From Gemmatimonas groenlandica (GTDB lineage: Bacteria > Gemmatimonadota > Gemmatimonadetes > Gemmatimonadales > Gemmatimonadaceae), in assembly GCF_013004105.1 (NCBI RefSeq), contig NZ_CP053085.1:4526001-4590000 (forward strand): DNA of 64,000 nt, in the 5' to 3' direction. Position numbers and translations under genes: made by a program. Positions 43,268 to 52,260 of this stretch are shown here, piece by piece. How positions within the stretch are numbered: position 1 is the first letter of the stretch; every line of letters starts with the position of its first letter. The notes under the pieces are model-generated. The model ran no database searches. It was not told the origin of the DNA and saw nothing but the letters and a program-made list of their open reading frames with translations.

Positions 43268-43924
43268 ATGATTGACGACCACCGACAGCGCATTCTCCAC
43301 GCCGCCGCCCGCGTGTACGCCCAGCACGGCTGGCGCGGAGCGACCACCCGCCGCATTGCCGATGAAGCCGGCGTGAATGAAGTCACGCTCTTCCGGCAGT
43401 TCGGCTCCAAGGACGCCTTGCTCGATCTGATGATGCACGAGTGCTCGCGCATCAAGCAGGAAGCCACCTTTCCGCAGGAACCGGTGAACCCGGAGCAGGA
43501 ACTGCTCGATTGGGTTTCCGTGCATCACAGCGCGCTGGTGAGCATGCGCGCCATCGTGCGCCAGATGATGAGCGACGCCGAAAACCGTCCCGACGTGGCT
43601 GATTGCGCCACGCACGGTCCCAGCGCCGCGATGGCCCACGTGCACGACTACGTCGTGAAGCTGCGTCGTCATGGATGGATCACCGAGTCCGGCGAAGTCA
43701 CGCCGGCCGAGGTGCGCGCCGCCGCCACCATGCTCATGGGCGCCGTGTTCGCCGACGGCATGAACCGCGACATCATGCCCACGATGTTCACGCAGCCGGT
43801 GCCGGAAACCCTGCGCGCTTACGTGCGCATTTTTCTCCGCGGGGTCGGTGCCTTGCAGGAACCAGCGCACCGTGCAGCACGTACGGTCGAACGCGACTCG
43901 ACTTCCACCACTGTCCCCGAATGA
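43268..43924 (+). CDS. TetR-family repressor of the efflux operon
   Basis: A 218-aa regulator. The helix-turn-helix is typical of TetR: RQRILHAAARVYAQHGWRG, then TTRRIADEAGVNEVTLFRQF and GSKDALLDLM. The rest is an all-helical ligand domain (AVFADGMNRDIMPTMF). I start at 43268; an ATG at 43214 would put the inverted repeat inside the gene. The TolC-family gene overlaps its stop by four bases, so the regulator heads an operon TetR-OMF-MFP-RND and probably responds to a pump substrate. Confidence 0.9.
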   Translation: MIDDHRQRILHAAARVYAQHGWRGATTRRIADEAGVNEVTLFRQFGSKDALLDLMMHECSRIKQEATFPQEPVNPEQELLDWVSVHHSALVSMRAIVRQMMSDAENRPDVADCATHGPSAAMAHVHDYVVKLRRHGWITESGEVTPAEVRAAATMLMGAVFADGMNRDIMPTMFTQPVPETLRAYVRIFLRGVGALQEPAHRAARTVERDSTSTTVPE

Positions 43925-45483
43925 TGCATTCCCTTGGTGCGCGCGCATGGCGCCGCATACTCAGACTCCCCGCGGTCCGGATCATGGCCGCGTCTGCTAC
44001 GCTGACGATGGCGCTGACGCCACGCGGCGCCGTCGCGCAGCCCGCGGTCGGTGGCGCACCGCGCCCGCTGTCGCTGGCCGAGGCGCTCAAGCTGGCCACC
44101 GGTGAGAGCGAACAGATCGCGATCGCGCGTGCCGGCTCGCTGCGCGCGCAAGGTCAGCTTGGCCAGGCCCGATCGGCGCTGTTGCCGCAGCTCTCCACCA
44201 CCATGAACTGGCAGAAGCAGCTGCAGAATCAGTTCGCCGCGATTTCGAGGAGTTCGAATAGCGGATCGACCGGCGGCGGTAGCGATACGACGTCGGCCGC
44301 CGACAATCCGATCACGCGGATCTTCGCCTCGCAATACAACTTCAACGTCGGGCTCTCGGCCTCGCAGCCGCTGTTCACCGGTGGCCGCGCCACCGCGAAC
44401 ATCCGCGCCGCGAAGGCCACCCGCGAATCCGCCGAGATCGGGATCACCAGCGCGCAGGCGCAGGTGCAGCTCGATGTGACGCAATCCTACTACGACGCGC
44501 TGCTGACCGATCGTCTCGTTGCGATCTCGGAATCGTCGCTCGTGCAGTCGGAGCGCACGCTGCGCCAGGTGCAGCTCACCCGCAACGTGGGTTCGGCGTC
44601 GGAGTTCGAACTCATTCGGGCGCGCGTGACCCGCGACAACCAGCGGCCCGGCTGGCTACAGTCGCGCACCAATCGCGATCTCGCCTACGTGCGCTTGCGT
44701 CAGTTGCTCAATCTACCGCCCGATCAACCGCTCGCGCTCACCGACAGCATCGCCGAGTCGCCGCTGTCGGCGCCCGTCGCCGCGCAGCCGCCGATCACGA
44801 CAGTGAACGTCAGCGTGACCGAGGTGCTCACCATCGATCCGCAGGTGCAGGCTGCCGTCGCGCGCACCCTCGCCGGCAGCGATACGGGCATCAGCACGCG
44901 CGCGCCGGTGAAGCAGGCGATCAAGGGCGTCGAAGTCGCGCAGCAGCAACTGAAGGCCACCAAGGCGCAGCGGCTGCCGTCAATCTCGGCCACCACCAAC
45001 TATCAGCGGCTTGCCTATCCCGTCGGCATTCTGCCCAAGAGCCTCGGCGACTTCTTCCCGAACTGGACCGTGGGAATCGGCTTGTCGTATCCGTTCTTCA
45101 CCGGCGGCCGAGTGCGTGGTGAAGTGCAGGCGGCGGAAGCCACCGTGATCGAAGCGCGCCAGCGACTACGACTCGCGCAGGAAGGTGCCTCGCTCGACGC
45201 GCGTCAGGCCGTGGCGCAGCTGACCGAATATGAGGCCGCGTGGCAGGCCAGCGTCGGTACGGCCGAACAGGCGCAACGCGCGTACGACATCGCGGAAGTG
45301 CGTTTCCGCGAAGGCATTTCCACGCAGCTCGAACTCTCCGAGACGCGCAATCAGTTGCAGCAGGCCCTCGCCAACCGCGCGCAAGCCGCGCGCAATCTGC
45401 AGGTCGCGCGCAAGCGTCTCGAATTGCTCCCCTATCTCCCCCTGTCGCAGGGTTCCACCCCGTCCACCGGCCCCACTCGATGA
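43921..45483 (+). CDS. TolC-family outer-membrane efflux protein
   Basis: A 520-aa protein with an N-terminal signal (cleavage near AVAQP). It has paired outer-membrane efflux protein repeats with long amphipathic helices: PLSLAEALKLATGESEQI, LDVTQSYYDALLTD, then GIGLSYPFFTGGRVRGEVQ and QLELSETRNQLQQALANRA. A Ser/Gly/Asp-rich insert lies near residues 110-135. Forms the trimeric exit duct for the RND pump encoded two genes on. The start overlaps the TetR stop (ATGA). Confidence 0.92.
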   Translation: MMHSLGARAWRRILRLPAVRIMAASATLTMALTPRGAVAQPAVGGAPRPLSLAEALKLATGESEQIAIARAGSLRAQGQLGQARSALLPQLSTTMNWQKQLQNQFAAISRSSNSGSTGGGSDTTSAADNPITRIFASQYNFNVGLSASQPLFTGGRATANIRAAKATRESAEIGITSAQAQVQLDVTQSYYDALLTDRLVAISESSLVQSERTLRQVQLTRNVGSASEFELIRARVTRDNQRPGWLQSRTNRDLAYVRLRQLLNLPPDQPLALTDSIAESPLSAPVAAQPPITTVNVSVTEVLTIDPQVQAAVARTLAGSDTGISTRAPVKQAIKGVEVAQQQLKATKAQRLPSISATTNYQRLAYPVGILPKSLGDFFPNWTVGIGLSYPFFTGGRVRGEVQAAEATVIEARQRLRLAQEGASLDARQAVAQLTEYEAAWQASVGTAEQAQRAYDIAEVRFREGISTQLELSETRNQLQQALANRAQAARNLQVARKRLELLPYLPLSQGSTPSTGPTR

Positions 45484-46622
45484 ATATCATGACTCGCCGA
45501 ACCGCGTCCCTGGCTCTCCTCGCGACAGCGCTGGTGGGGACTGCCTGCAGTAAAGACAAGGAAGCGTCGGCCGCCAACGCGGCGCCGGTCGCCCAGAACA
45601 TCGGACCGGAAAACATCGCCGTGGCCAATACCGACACGCTGCGAAGCGGTCCGGCGGTGTCGGGTTCGCTGGTGGCTGATCGTGAAGCACGCATTCGCGC
45701 CGAGCTCTCCGGCGCCGTGCTGCAGATCTTCGTCGAGCCAGGCGAGCGCGTGAGCTCCGGCACCGTGCTCGCCCGCATCGATGACGCCAACGTGCGCGAT
45801 GCGGCGCTGTCGGCCCGCTCCGCGGTCGCACAGGCCACCGTTGGCGCCGAACAGGCCGCCCGTGAACTGCAGCGGGCGAAGACGCTGGTCGCGGCCGGTG
45901 CGATCGCCGAGCGCGACGTCGAAGGTGCGACCAACGCCAATCTTGGCGCGCAGGCGCAACTGGCCGACGCGAAGTCGCGCCTTGCCTCGGCCGACAAGAA
46001 CCTGCGCAACGCGACCATTCGGGCACCGTTCGCGGGTGTCGTCGCCGAGCGCGCCGTCAGCCCGGGCGACGTGGTGTCGCCGGGGGCCGCACTGTTCACC
46101 GTGATCGATCCACGCAGTCTGAAGCTGGAAGCGTCGGTGCCGACGGCGGCGTTGGGCACCGTGCGGGTTGGGGCGACCGTCTCGTTCACCGTCAATGGCT
46201 CGGATCGCGTCCTCGAGGGACGCATCACCCGCGTGAGCCCGATGGTCGATGCGCAGACTAAGCAGGTGAAGATCTTTGCCAGCGTGCCCAACGACCGCAA
46301 CGAGCTGGTGTCCGGGCTCTTTGTCGAGGGGCGCGTCGCGGCGGAGAAGCGGGTGGGTGTGCTAGTGCCCGAAGCCGCCGTCGATCAGACGGGTATCTCG
46401 CCGATGGTGATGCGCCTCAAGAACGGCAAGGTCGAGAAGGTGCAGGTCCAGTTGGGACTTCGTGACGAGAGCGCGGAAAAGATCGAAGTGCGCACGGGGC
46501 TGGCCGGTGGGGACACCGTGCTCCTCGGTGCCGCCCGCGGCATTTCGGTCGGGTCGTCCGTGGTGGTTTCGTCGCCGAAGGATGCCACGCCGCGTGCGGC
46601 GTCACCTGTGAAGAACAACTGA
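45480..46622 (+). CDS. RND periplasmic adaptor (membrane fusion protein), lipoprotein
   Basis: A 380-aa adaptor with a lipobox (LALLATALVGTAC). It has a lipoyl/barrel-sandwich half (ARIRAELSGAVLQIFVEPGE), a helical hairpin (AAREL through VEGATNANLGAQAQ), the second lipoyl half (IRAPFAGVVAERAVSPGDVV) and a beta-barrel and membrane-proximal domain. This is the AcrA/MexA fold. The start overlaps the TolC-family stop (ATGA) and the stop lies ten bases before the pump gene. Confidence 0.93.
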   Translation: MNIMTRRTASLALLATALVGTACSKDKEASAANAAPVAQNIGPENIAVANTDTLRSGPAVSGSLVADREARIRAELSGAVLQIFVEPGERVSSGTVLARIDDANVRDAALSARSAVAQATVGAEQAARELQRAKTLVAAGAIAERDVEGATNANLGAQAQLADAKSRLASADKNLRNATIRAPFAGVVAERAVSPGDVVSPGAALFTVIDPRSLKLEASVPTAALGTVRVGATVSFTVNGSDRVLEGRITRVSPMVDAQTKQVKIFASVPNDRNELVSGLFVEGRVAAEKRVGVLVPEAAVDQTGISPMVMRLKNGKVEKVQVQLGLRDESAEKIEVRTGLAGGDTVLLGAARGISVGSSVVVSSPKDATPRAASPVKNN

Positions 46623-46632
46623 GGCATTTCGC

Positions 46633-49600
46633 ATGTTCATTTCAGATTTCGCGATCAAGAAGCCGCTGATCACGGTGGTTGCGATGCTCACCTTGGTGGG
46701 CTTCGGCGCTGTGGCGCTCACGCAGCTGCAGACCGACGAATTCCCCGAGGTGCAACCACCGATCGTGCTCACGACGATCGTGTATCCGGGCGCATCGCCG
46801 GAGCAGGTGGAGCGGGAAGTGCTCGAGCCGATCGAAGAGGCCATTCAGAGCATCGCGGGTGTCAAATCGATCAACGGCGAAGCGCGTGATGGATTCGCCC
46901 AGATCACGACACAGTTCCTCTTCTCGAAGGATCTCTCGGAAGCGACGCAGGACATCCGCGACGCGATCAGCACCAAGCGCCAGGATCTGCCGCAGGAAAT
47001 GGAAGAGCCGATCCTGCGGAAGTTCAGCCCGACCGACGCGCCGATCGTGACACTGTCGCTTTTCTCGACCACGCTCACACCGGCGCAGCTCTCGCAGCTG
47101 GCCGATCCGGGCATCACGCGCGAGTTGCGCTCGATTCCCGGTGTCGCCGACGTAGCGATCACCGGTGAGGTCAAGCGCGAACTCACGGTCAACCTCGATC
47201 CGCAGCGCTTGCAGGCGGCGGGGGTGAGTGTCCCGCAGGTCGTGTCTGCGCTGCAGGTCGGCAATCTCGCCGTCCCCGTGGGTCGCGTCACCAGCTCCCT
47301 CGACGAACGCACGATCCGGTTGCAGGGACGTCTGGATAGTCCGGACGATTTCATGCAGTTGGTCGTGTCGGAGCGCGCTGGTCGAGTGGTGCGCCTGGGC
47401 GACGTAGCGACCGCAGTCGATGGCATCGAAGAACAGCGGACGCTGGCCTTGTTCGACGGCCGCGACGCCGTGGGCATCGAGATCAAGAAGGCGAACGGCT
47501 ATTCCACGACCGCGGTTGCGGCGGCCGTGTTCAAGAAGGTCGAGTTGCTGCGCCCCACGCTTACTCCGCAGGGCGCCCAGCTCGACGTGGTGAAGAACAA
47601 GGGCGAGCGGGTCGAGAATTCCGTGCGCAACGTGCGCGACGCGCTGGTTGAAGGCGCCGTGCTCACGGTGCTCGTCGTGTTCCTGTTCCTCAATTCGTGG
47701 CGCTCCACCGTGATCACGGGCCTCGCCCTGCCGGTGTCGGTGCTCGCCAGCTTCATCGCGGTGTGGGTCTTCGGATTCACGCTGAATACCATGTCGTTGC
47801 TGGGTCTCTCGCTGGCGATCGGTATTCTGATCGACGATGCGATCGTGGTGCGAGAAAACATCGTGCGACACGTGGAAATGGGGAAAGACCATTACACCGC
47901 GGCGCGCGAAGGGACGGATGAAATCGGCCTCGCCGTGGCGGCCACGACGTTCTCGATTATCGCCGTGTTCATTCCGATCGCCTTCCTGCAGGGTGAATCG
48001 GGACAGTGGTTCAAGCCGTTCGCGCTCACCATCGCCTGTTCCGTGCTCGTGTCGTTGTTCGTGTCCTTCTCGCTCGACCCGATGCTCTCCGCCTACTGGC
48101 CGGACCCGCACCAGGAAGAGCACCAGAAGGCATGGATCACGAAGAAGCTCGACAAGTTCAACCACTGGTTCAACGGACTGGCCAACGGCTATCGCCGCTT
48201 GATCGGCTGGGCGTTGGATCACCCCAAGTCGATGGTGCTGTTGGCCGTGTCGTCGTTTGCCATCGCCATTGCGATGCCCGCAACCGGCATCGTGGGCGGT
48301 GGCTTCTTCCCACTGGAAGACAACGCCGAAGTGCTGATGACGGTCGAGACGCCGCCGGGGGCCAACTTGGATTATTTGCGGCAGAAGGTCGGTGAAACGC
48401 TGGCCCAGGTCGACAAGTACAAGATCAAAGACTCGCTCGACATGACCAAGGAAGTGCGCTACACCTTCGTGACGGCCGGTGGCGCCAGCGGCGCCGTCGA
48501 CAAGGCGAGTGTGTACATCAAACTGCGCACCAAGGGTGATCGTCTGGCCAACGGCAAGCTCGGCGCCGAAGAGCTTGCCGCCGCGCTCCGCGAAGATGTG
48601 AAGAGCATCGGTGGTGCCGACGTGTCGGTGTTCACAAACGACTTCGCCGGACAGCAGAAGCAGATTTCGATCGAGCTCCGCGGCAACGACAAGGCGGCGC
48701 TGCAGGTGGTGGCCGACCAGTATCTCGCCGCGATGAAGTCGACGCCTGGTGCCGTCGACGCGGCGCTCAGCACCAAGGGCCAGAAGCCCGAACTCACGGT
48801 GCAGGTGGATCGTGGATTAGCCGGGTCGCTGGGCCTCACGGTTGGACAGGTCGCGCAGGCGATTCGTCCGGCCTTTGCGGGCCTCGACGCCGGCGATTGG
48901 GTCGATCCGTCCAACCAGACGCGCAAGGTGATGGTGCGGCTGTCGCCCGAATCACGGTCGCGTGGTAGCGACCTGGCGCAGCTGCCGGTGGCTGTCGGAC
49001 AGGGCAATGGATCGACGCTGATTCCGCTGCAACAGGTTGCCCGCATTTCGAGCCAGCTCGGGCCGGCCATCGTCAATCACCTCGATCGCAACAACGTGAT
49101 CAAGGTGGAAGGCAACATCGCCGGTCGCTCGCTCACCGAAGTGATGAACGACCTGAACGCCAAGACGGCCAACGTGACCATTCCGCCGGGTGTGACGATT
49201 TCGCAGGGCGGACAGGTCCAGCAGCAGGGCGAGGTGTTCACGAACGTGTTCATCGCGCTGGGCGTCGCGGTGGCGCTGATGTATCTCATCCTTGTGGTGC
49301 AGTTCGGCTCGTTCCTCGATCCCATCGCGATCCTGATCTCGCTGCCGCTGTCATTGATCGGCGTCATGGGTGGTCTGGCGATCACGGGGAACACGATCAA
49401 CATCATGAGCCTCATCGGCGTGATCCTGCTCTGCGGCATCGTTGCCAAGAACGCGATTCTGCTCATCGACTTCGCCAAGTGGGCCCGCGAGAAGAACGGC
49501 ATGCCGCTGCGTGAGGCGCTCATCGAGGCTGGCGCCATTCGCTTGCGCCCGATCCTGATGACGACGTTCGCCCTGATCGCCGGTATGATCCCGGTGGCCT

Positions 49601-49818
49601 TGGGTCGCGGCGAAGGCGCGCAGTTCCGTGCCCCGCTTGGCGTCGCCGTCATCGGTGGCGTGATTACCAGCACCGTGCTCACGCTGCTCGTGATCCCGAC
49701 CTTCTACGAGATCTTCGACAACATGCGCACGTGGGTCTCCCGTCGGGTCGGACTCACGCCGCCGCACACGGGGCAATTCCGCATCCTCGATTTGCCGGTT
49801 CCTGAGGCCGGCGACTGA
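46633..49818 (+). CDS. RND multidrug efflux permease
   Basis: A 1061-aa inner-membrane proton antiporter of the AcrB/MexB (HAE1) type. It begins MFISDFAIKKPLITVVAML and has the usual twelve helices with two large periplasmic loops. The proton-relay aspartates are present in GILIDDAIVVREN (Asp401, Asp402), and the C-terminal half has GIVAKNAILLIDF, with the conserved Lys and Asp. It also has the motif PGVADVAITG in the porter domain. The chain is about the family's standard length. Substrates cannot be read from sequence. Confidence 0.95.
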   Translation: MFISDFAIKKPLITVVAMLTLVGFGAVALTQLQTDEFPEVQPPIVLTTIVYPGASPEQVEREVLEPIEEAIQSIAGVKSINGEARDGFAQITTQFLFSKDLSEATQDIRDAISTKRQDLPQEMEEPILRKFSPTDAPIVTLSLFSTTLTPAQLSQLADPGITRELRSIPGVADVAITGEVKRELTVNLDPQRLQAAGVSVPQVVSALQVGNLAVPVGRVTSSLDERTIRLQGRLDSPDDFMQLVVSERAGRVVRLGDVATAVDGIEEQRTLALFDGRDAVGIEIKKANGYSTTAVAAAVFKKVELLRPTLTPQGAQLDVVKNKGERVENSVRNVRDALVEGAVLTVLVVFLFLNSWRSTVITGLALPVSVLASFIAVWVFGFTLNTMSLLGLSLAIGILIDDAIVVRENIVRHVEMGKDHYTAAREGTDEIGLAVAATTFSIIAVFIPIAFLQGESGQWFKPFALTIACSVLVSLFVSFSLDPMLSAYWPDPHQEEHQKAWITKKLDKFNHWFNGLANGYRRLIGWALDHPKSMVLLAVSSFAIAIAMPATGIVGGGFFPLEDNAEVLMTVETPPGANLDYLRQKVGETLAQVDKYKIKDSLDMTKEVRYTFVTAGGASGAVDKASVYIKLRTKGDRLANGKLGAEELAAALREDVKSIGGADVSVFTNDFAGQQKQISIELRGNDKAALQVVADQYLAAMKSTPGAVDAALSTKGQKPELTVQVDRGLAGSLGLTVGQVAQAIRPAFAGLDAGDWVDPSNQTRKVMVRLSPESRSRGSDLAQLPVAVGQGNGSTLIPLQQVARISSQLGPAIVNHLDRNNVIKVEGNIAGRSLTEVMNDLNAKTANVTIPPGVTISQGGQVQQQGEVFTNVFIALGVAVALMYLILVVQFGSFLDPIAILISLPLSLIGVMGGLAITGNTINIMSLIGVILLCGIVAKNAILLIDFAKWAREKNGMPLREALIEAGAIRLRPILMTTFALIAGMIPVALGRGEGAQFRAPLGVAVIGGVITSTVLTLLVIPTFYEIFDNMRTWVSRRVGLTPPHTGQFRILDLPVPEAGD

Positions 49819-49833
49819 TGTAGTCGATTACAT
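49818..49833. promoter_or_regulatory. Near-perfect 16-bp palindrome before the VTT protein gene
   Basis: ATGTAGTCGATTACAT differs from its complement at one symmetric pair. It overlaps the end of the pump gene and ends nine bases before the next ATG; could be an operator or chance. Confidence 0.3.
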
Positions 49834-49842
49834 TGGCGGGGT

Positions 49843-50556
49843 ATGCTCCCGCCGATGTCTTCGATCCTGCTCGCGACTACGCTCGCCCCCGCGCTCCTGC
49901 TGCCGGTGGCGAGCGTTGTGCTGTCCAGCGCCTCCGGTTTTGGCGTTGTGGTGGCCGCGCTCGACGTGACGAAGTGGCTGGAGTCGGTCACCGACAGCTT
50001 CTGGACGTATGTGATTCTGGGCGGGTCGGCCATCGTGACCGAGGAGCTGTCGCCCATTTTCGGCGGTATTGCCGCCCACGAAGGCGAACTGCAGATCGCG
50101 CGGGTGATCCTCTCGATCACACTCGGCGGTTGGGTGGCCACCACCTTGCTGTACGTGCTCGGCCGCTGGAAGTGGGAGTTCATCCGCCGTCGATTCCCGC
50201 GGGTACGCGCTACCGGCACCGTGGCGCTGCGCGTGGTCCGGCGGAACCAGCTCAAGGCCTCGCTGCTGGTCCGCTTCGCCTTCGGGCTGCGGATCGTGCT
50301 GCCGATGGCCTGCGGCGCGGCCAACGTGCCGCTGTACCTCTATCTGCCTCTGTCGCTGATCGGCTCCGCACTCTGGAGCGCCGCCTTCACCCTCATCGGC
50401 TACGCCGCCGGCGAGGCGGCCGTCCAGACCCTCGGCCATCTCGATCGGGCTGGCGAGATCGTCGGCGCCGTCGTGGTCTTCGGCGCCGTCCTGGGCTTTG
50501 TGCGCTGGCAGCACGTTCGCCGCGAACGCAAAGCCGCGCGTCGCAAGAACCCGTAG
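49843..50556 (+). CDS. VTT/DedA-like membrane protein
   Basis: A 237-aa integral membrane protein with about five helices. The segment GGIAAHEGELQIARVIL followed by GGWVATTLLYVLGR, and the later RFAFGLRIVLPMACGAANVPL, match the conserved acidic and GR-containing re-entrant loops of the VTT (DedA/SNARE-associated) family, whose members act as undecaprenyl-phosphate or phospholipid translocases. The C-terminus is basic (RRERKAARRKNP). An ATG at 49855 is an alternative start. Confidence 0.75.
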   Translation: MLPPMSSILLATTLAPALLLPVASVVLSSASGFGVVVAALDVTKWLESVTDSFWTYVILGGSAIVTEELSPIFGGIAAHEGELQIARVILSITLGGWVATTLLYVLGRWKWEFIRRRFPRVRATGTVALRVVRRNQLKASLLVRFAFGLRIVLPMACGAANVPLYLYLPLSLIGSALWSAAFTLIGYAAGEAAVQTLGHLDRAGEIVGAVVVFGAVLGFVRWQHVRRERKAARRKNP

Positions 50557-50566
50557 AGCGGAACTC

Positions 50567-52018
50567 CTAGATCGCCGCTGCCGCCGAGCGCAGCTCGGCC
50601 CACGCGGTCTCCACGTGACTGCGATCGGTCCGGATATTTCCGATGGCCAGTCGCAGCGTGTACTTCCCGTTCAGCTTCGTGTGCGACAGATACGCCCGGC
50701 CATCGGCGTTCACGCGCTCCATGATCGCGGCGTTCGCCCGCGCGATGTCGGCTTCGCTCAGGCCGCTCGGTGCGTAGCGGAAACACACCAGCGACATCGT
50801 GACCGGGGCCGTGAGTTCCCAGCCGCCGCTTTCGAAATGCACCATGCCGGCGAAGTCGCGCGCCAAGTCGCAGTGAAAGCGAATACGCTCAGCGATGCCC
50901 TCGGCGCCGTACGCGCGCATCACCATCCACAGCTTCAGTGACCGGAACCGACGACCCAGCTGAATGCCGTAGTCCATCAGGTTCACCGTCTCATCTTGCG
51001 TGCTCGTAATCAGGTACTCGGGCAAGAGCGCGAACGCGCGCTTGAGCGCTTCCGGATGCTTCGTGTACATCACCGAACAATCCATCGGCGTGAAGAGCCA
51101 CTTGTGTGGGTTCACCACGAACGAGTCGGCGTCGTCGGTGCCGTCCATGAGATGCCGCATCTCGGGTACGATCGCGGTCACACCACCATACGCCGCGTCG
51201 ACGTGCACCCAGCAGCCGTGCGCGCGCGCGATGCGCACCACGGCCCGCACGGGGTCCACGCTGGTCATGCTGGTCGTTCCCACACACGGCACCACAGCGA
51301 TCGGACGGAAGCCCGCCGCGATGTCGGCCTGAATCGCCGACTCGAGCGCATCGGGGCGCATCCGGAAGTTCTCGTCGGCGGGGACCTTCACGAGGTTCTC
51401 GTGGCCGAGTCCGAGCGCGATCACCGCTTTGTCGATCGACGAGTGCGCGTGTTCGCTGCAGTACACGCGCAGGCGCGGCATGTCGGCGCGCCCGGCCATG
51501 CCCTGCATGCGCACGTCGAGCCCTGCCTGCTCACGCGCCGCGGCCAGTGCGTAGAAGGTGCTCACGCTGGCGGTGTCGGTGATCTGTCCGAACCATCCGT
51601 CGCCGAGTCCCATGAGCTGGCGCAACCAGTCGAGCGACACCTGTTCCAGCTCGGTCACGGCGGGACTCGTCACCCACAGCATGCCGTTGGCATTGATGCC
51701 GGCCGCCAGCAGCTCACCCAGGATGCCAGGATACGACGCGCTGTTTGCGAAGTACGCGAAGAACCCGGGATGATTCCAGTGCGTGATGCCGGGCATGATG
51801 GTGTCGCGGAAATCGCGCAGCATGGCCTCGAGCGGCTCGCCTTTCGTGGGCGCCGAGGTCGGGAGCGCGGCGCGAATGGCGCCCGGCTGCACACGGCTTT
51901 TCACCGGCAGCTGCGTGGCGTGTTCGAGGTAATCGGCGATCCAGTCTACGGCGGCATGGGCCGCGGCGCGGAAGTCGTCGGGAGGGAGATCGCCGAGGAA
52001 GGTGGAGTCGGAAGACAT
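50567..52018 (-). CDS. PLP-dependent aromatic-type amino-acid decarboxylase
   Basis: A 483-aa group II decarboxylase. The PLP lysine lies in VNPHKWLFTPMDCSVMY. Other family motifs are PGITHWNHPGFFAYFANSAS near the start, GTTSMTSVDPV, and WVHVDAAYGG just before the Lys, with the Asp that contacts the pyridine nitrogen. It resembles aromatic-L-amino-acid/tryptophan decarboxylases in length and order; Tyr, Trp or DOPA are likely substrates. It converges with the VTT gene (ten bases between stops). Confidence 0.92.
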   Translation of the reverse strand: MSSDSTFLGDLPPDDFRAAAHAAVDWIADYLEHATQLPVKSRVQPGAIRAALPTSAPTKGEPLEAMLRDFRDTIMPGITHWNHPGFFAYFANSASYPGILGELLAAGINANGMLWVTSPAVTELEQVSLDWLRQLMGLGDGWFGQITDTASVSTFYALAAAREQAGLDVRMQGMAGRADMPRLRVYCSEHAHSSIDKAVIALGLGHENLVKVPADENFRMRPDALESAIQADIAAGFRPIAVVPCVGTTSMTSVDPVRAVVRIARAHGCWVHVDAAYGGVTAIVPEMRHLMDGTDDADSFVVNPHKWLFTPMDCSVMYTKHPEALKRAFALLPEYLITSTQDETVNLMDYGIQLGRRFRSLKLWMVMRAYGAEGIAERIRFHCDLARDFAGMVHFESGGWELTAPVTMSLVCFRYAPSGLSEADIARANAAIMERVNADGRAYLSHTKLNGKYTLRLAIGNIRTDRSHVETAWAELRSAAAAI

Positions 52019-52099
52019 GCGGGGAAGCTATCGCGACGGGGGCTCCGGTGGAGTCCGTGTCCGTGTCGGATGGCTTGGGTGCCGGCGGAGGGATCGCTG

Positions 52100-52209
52100 G
52101 TTCACGCGAAGGCCGCGGAGAGCGCGAAGTCACGCGAAGAACAGCAAAAGACAATTTTGAATGCTGTTCTTCGCGCATCTTCGCGGCCCTTCGCGTTCTT
52201 CGCATGAAC
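52100..52209. repeat. Long hairpin repeat, CGCGAAG family
   Basis: The left arm GTTCACGCGAAGGCCGCG runs to CACGCGAAGAACAGCA; the right arm is TGCTGTTCTTCGCGCATC to CGTTCTTCGCATGAAC. The arms match as inverted complements for about 48 bases with a few differences, around a short AT-rich loop (AAAGACAATTTTGAA). Each arm is made of GCGAAG-like heptad units. Confidence 0.85.
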
Positions 52210-52260
52210 CGCAAGAGCCAGTCGCCAATGCGGCGCCGTCCGAAGCGCCAGCCAGCCCGA

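Noticed and set aside
46642-48222. A 526-codon minus-strand open frame
   Set aside because: It is the shadow of the RND permease, which has complete family motifs.
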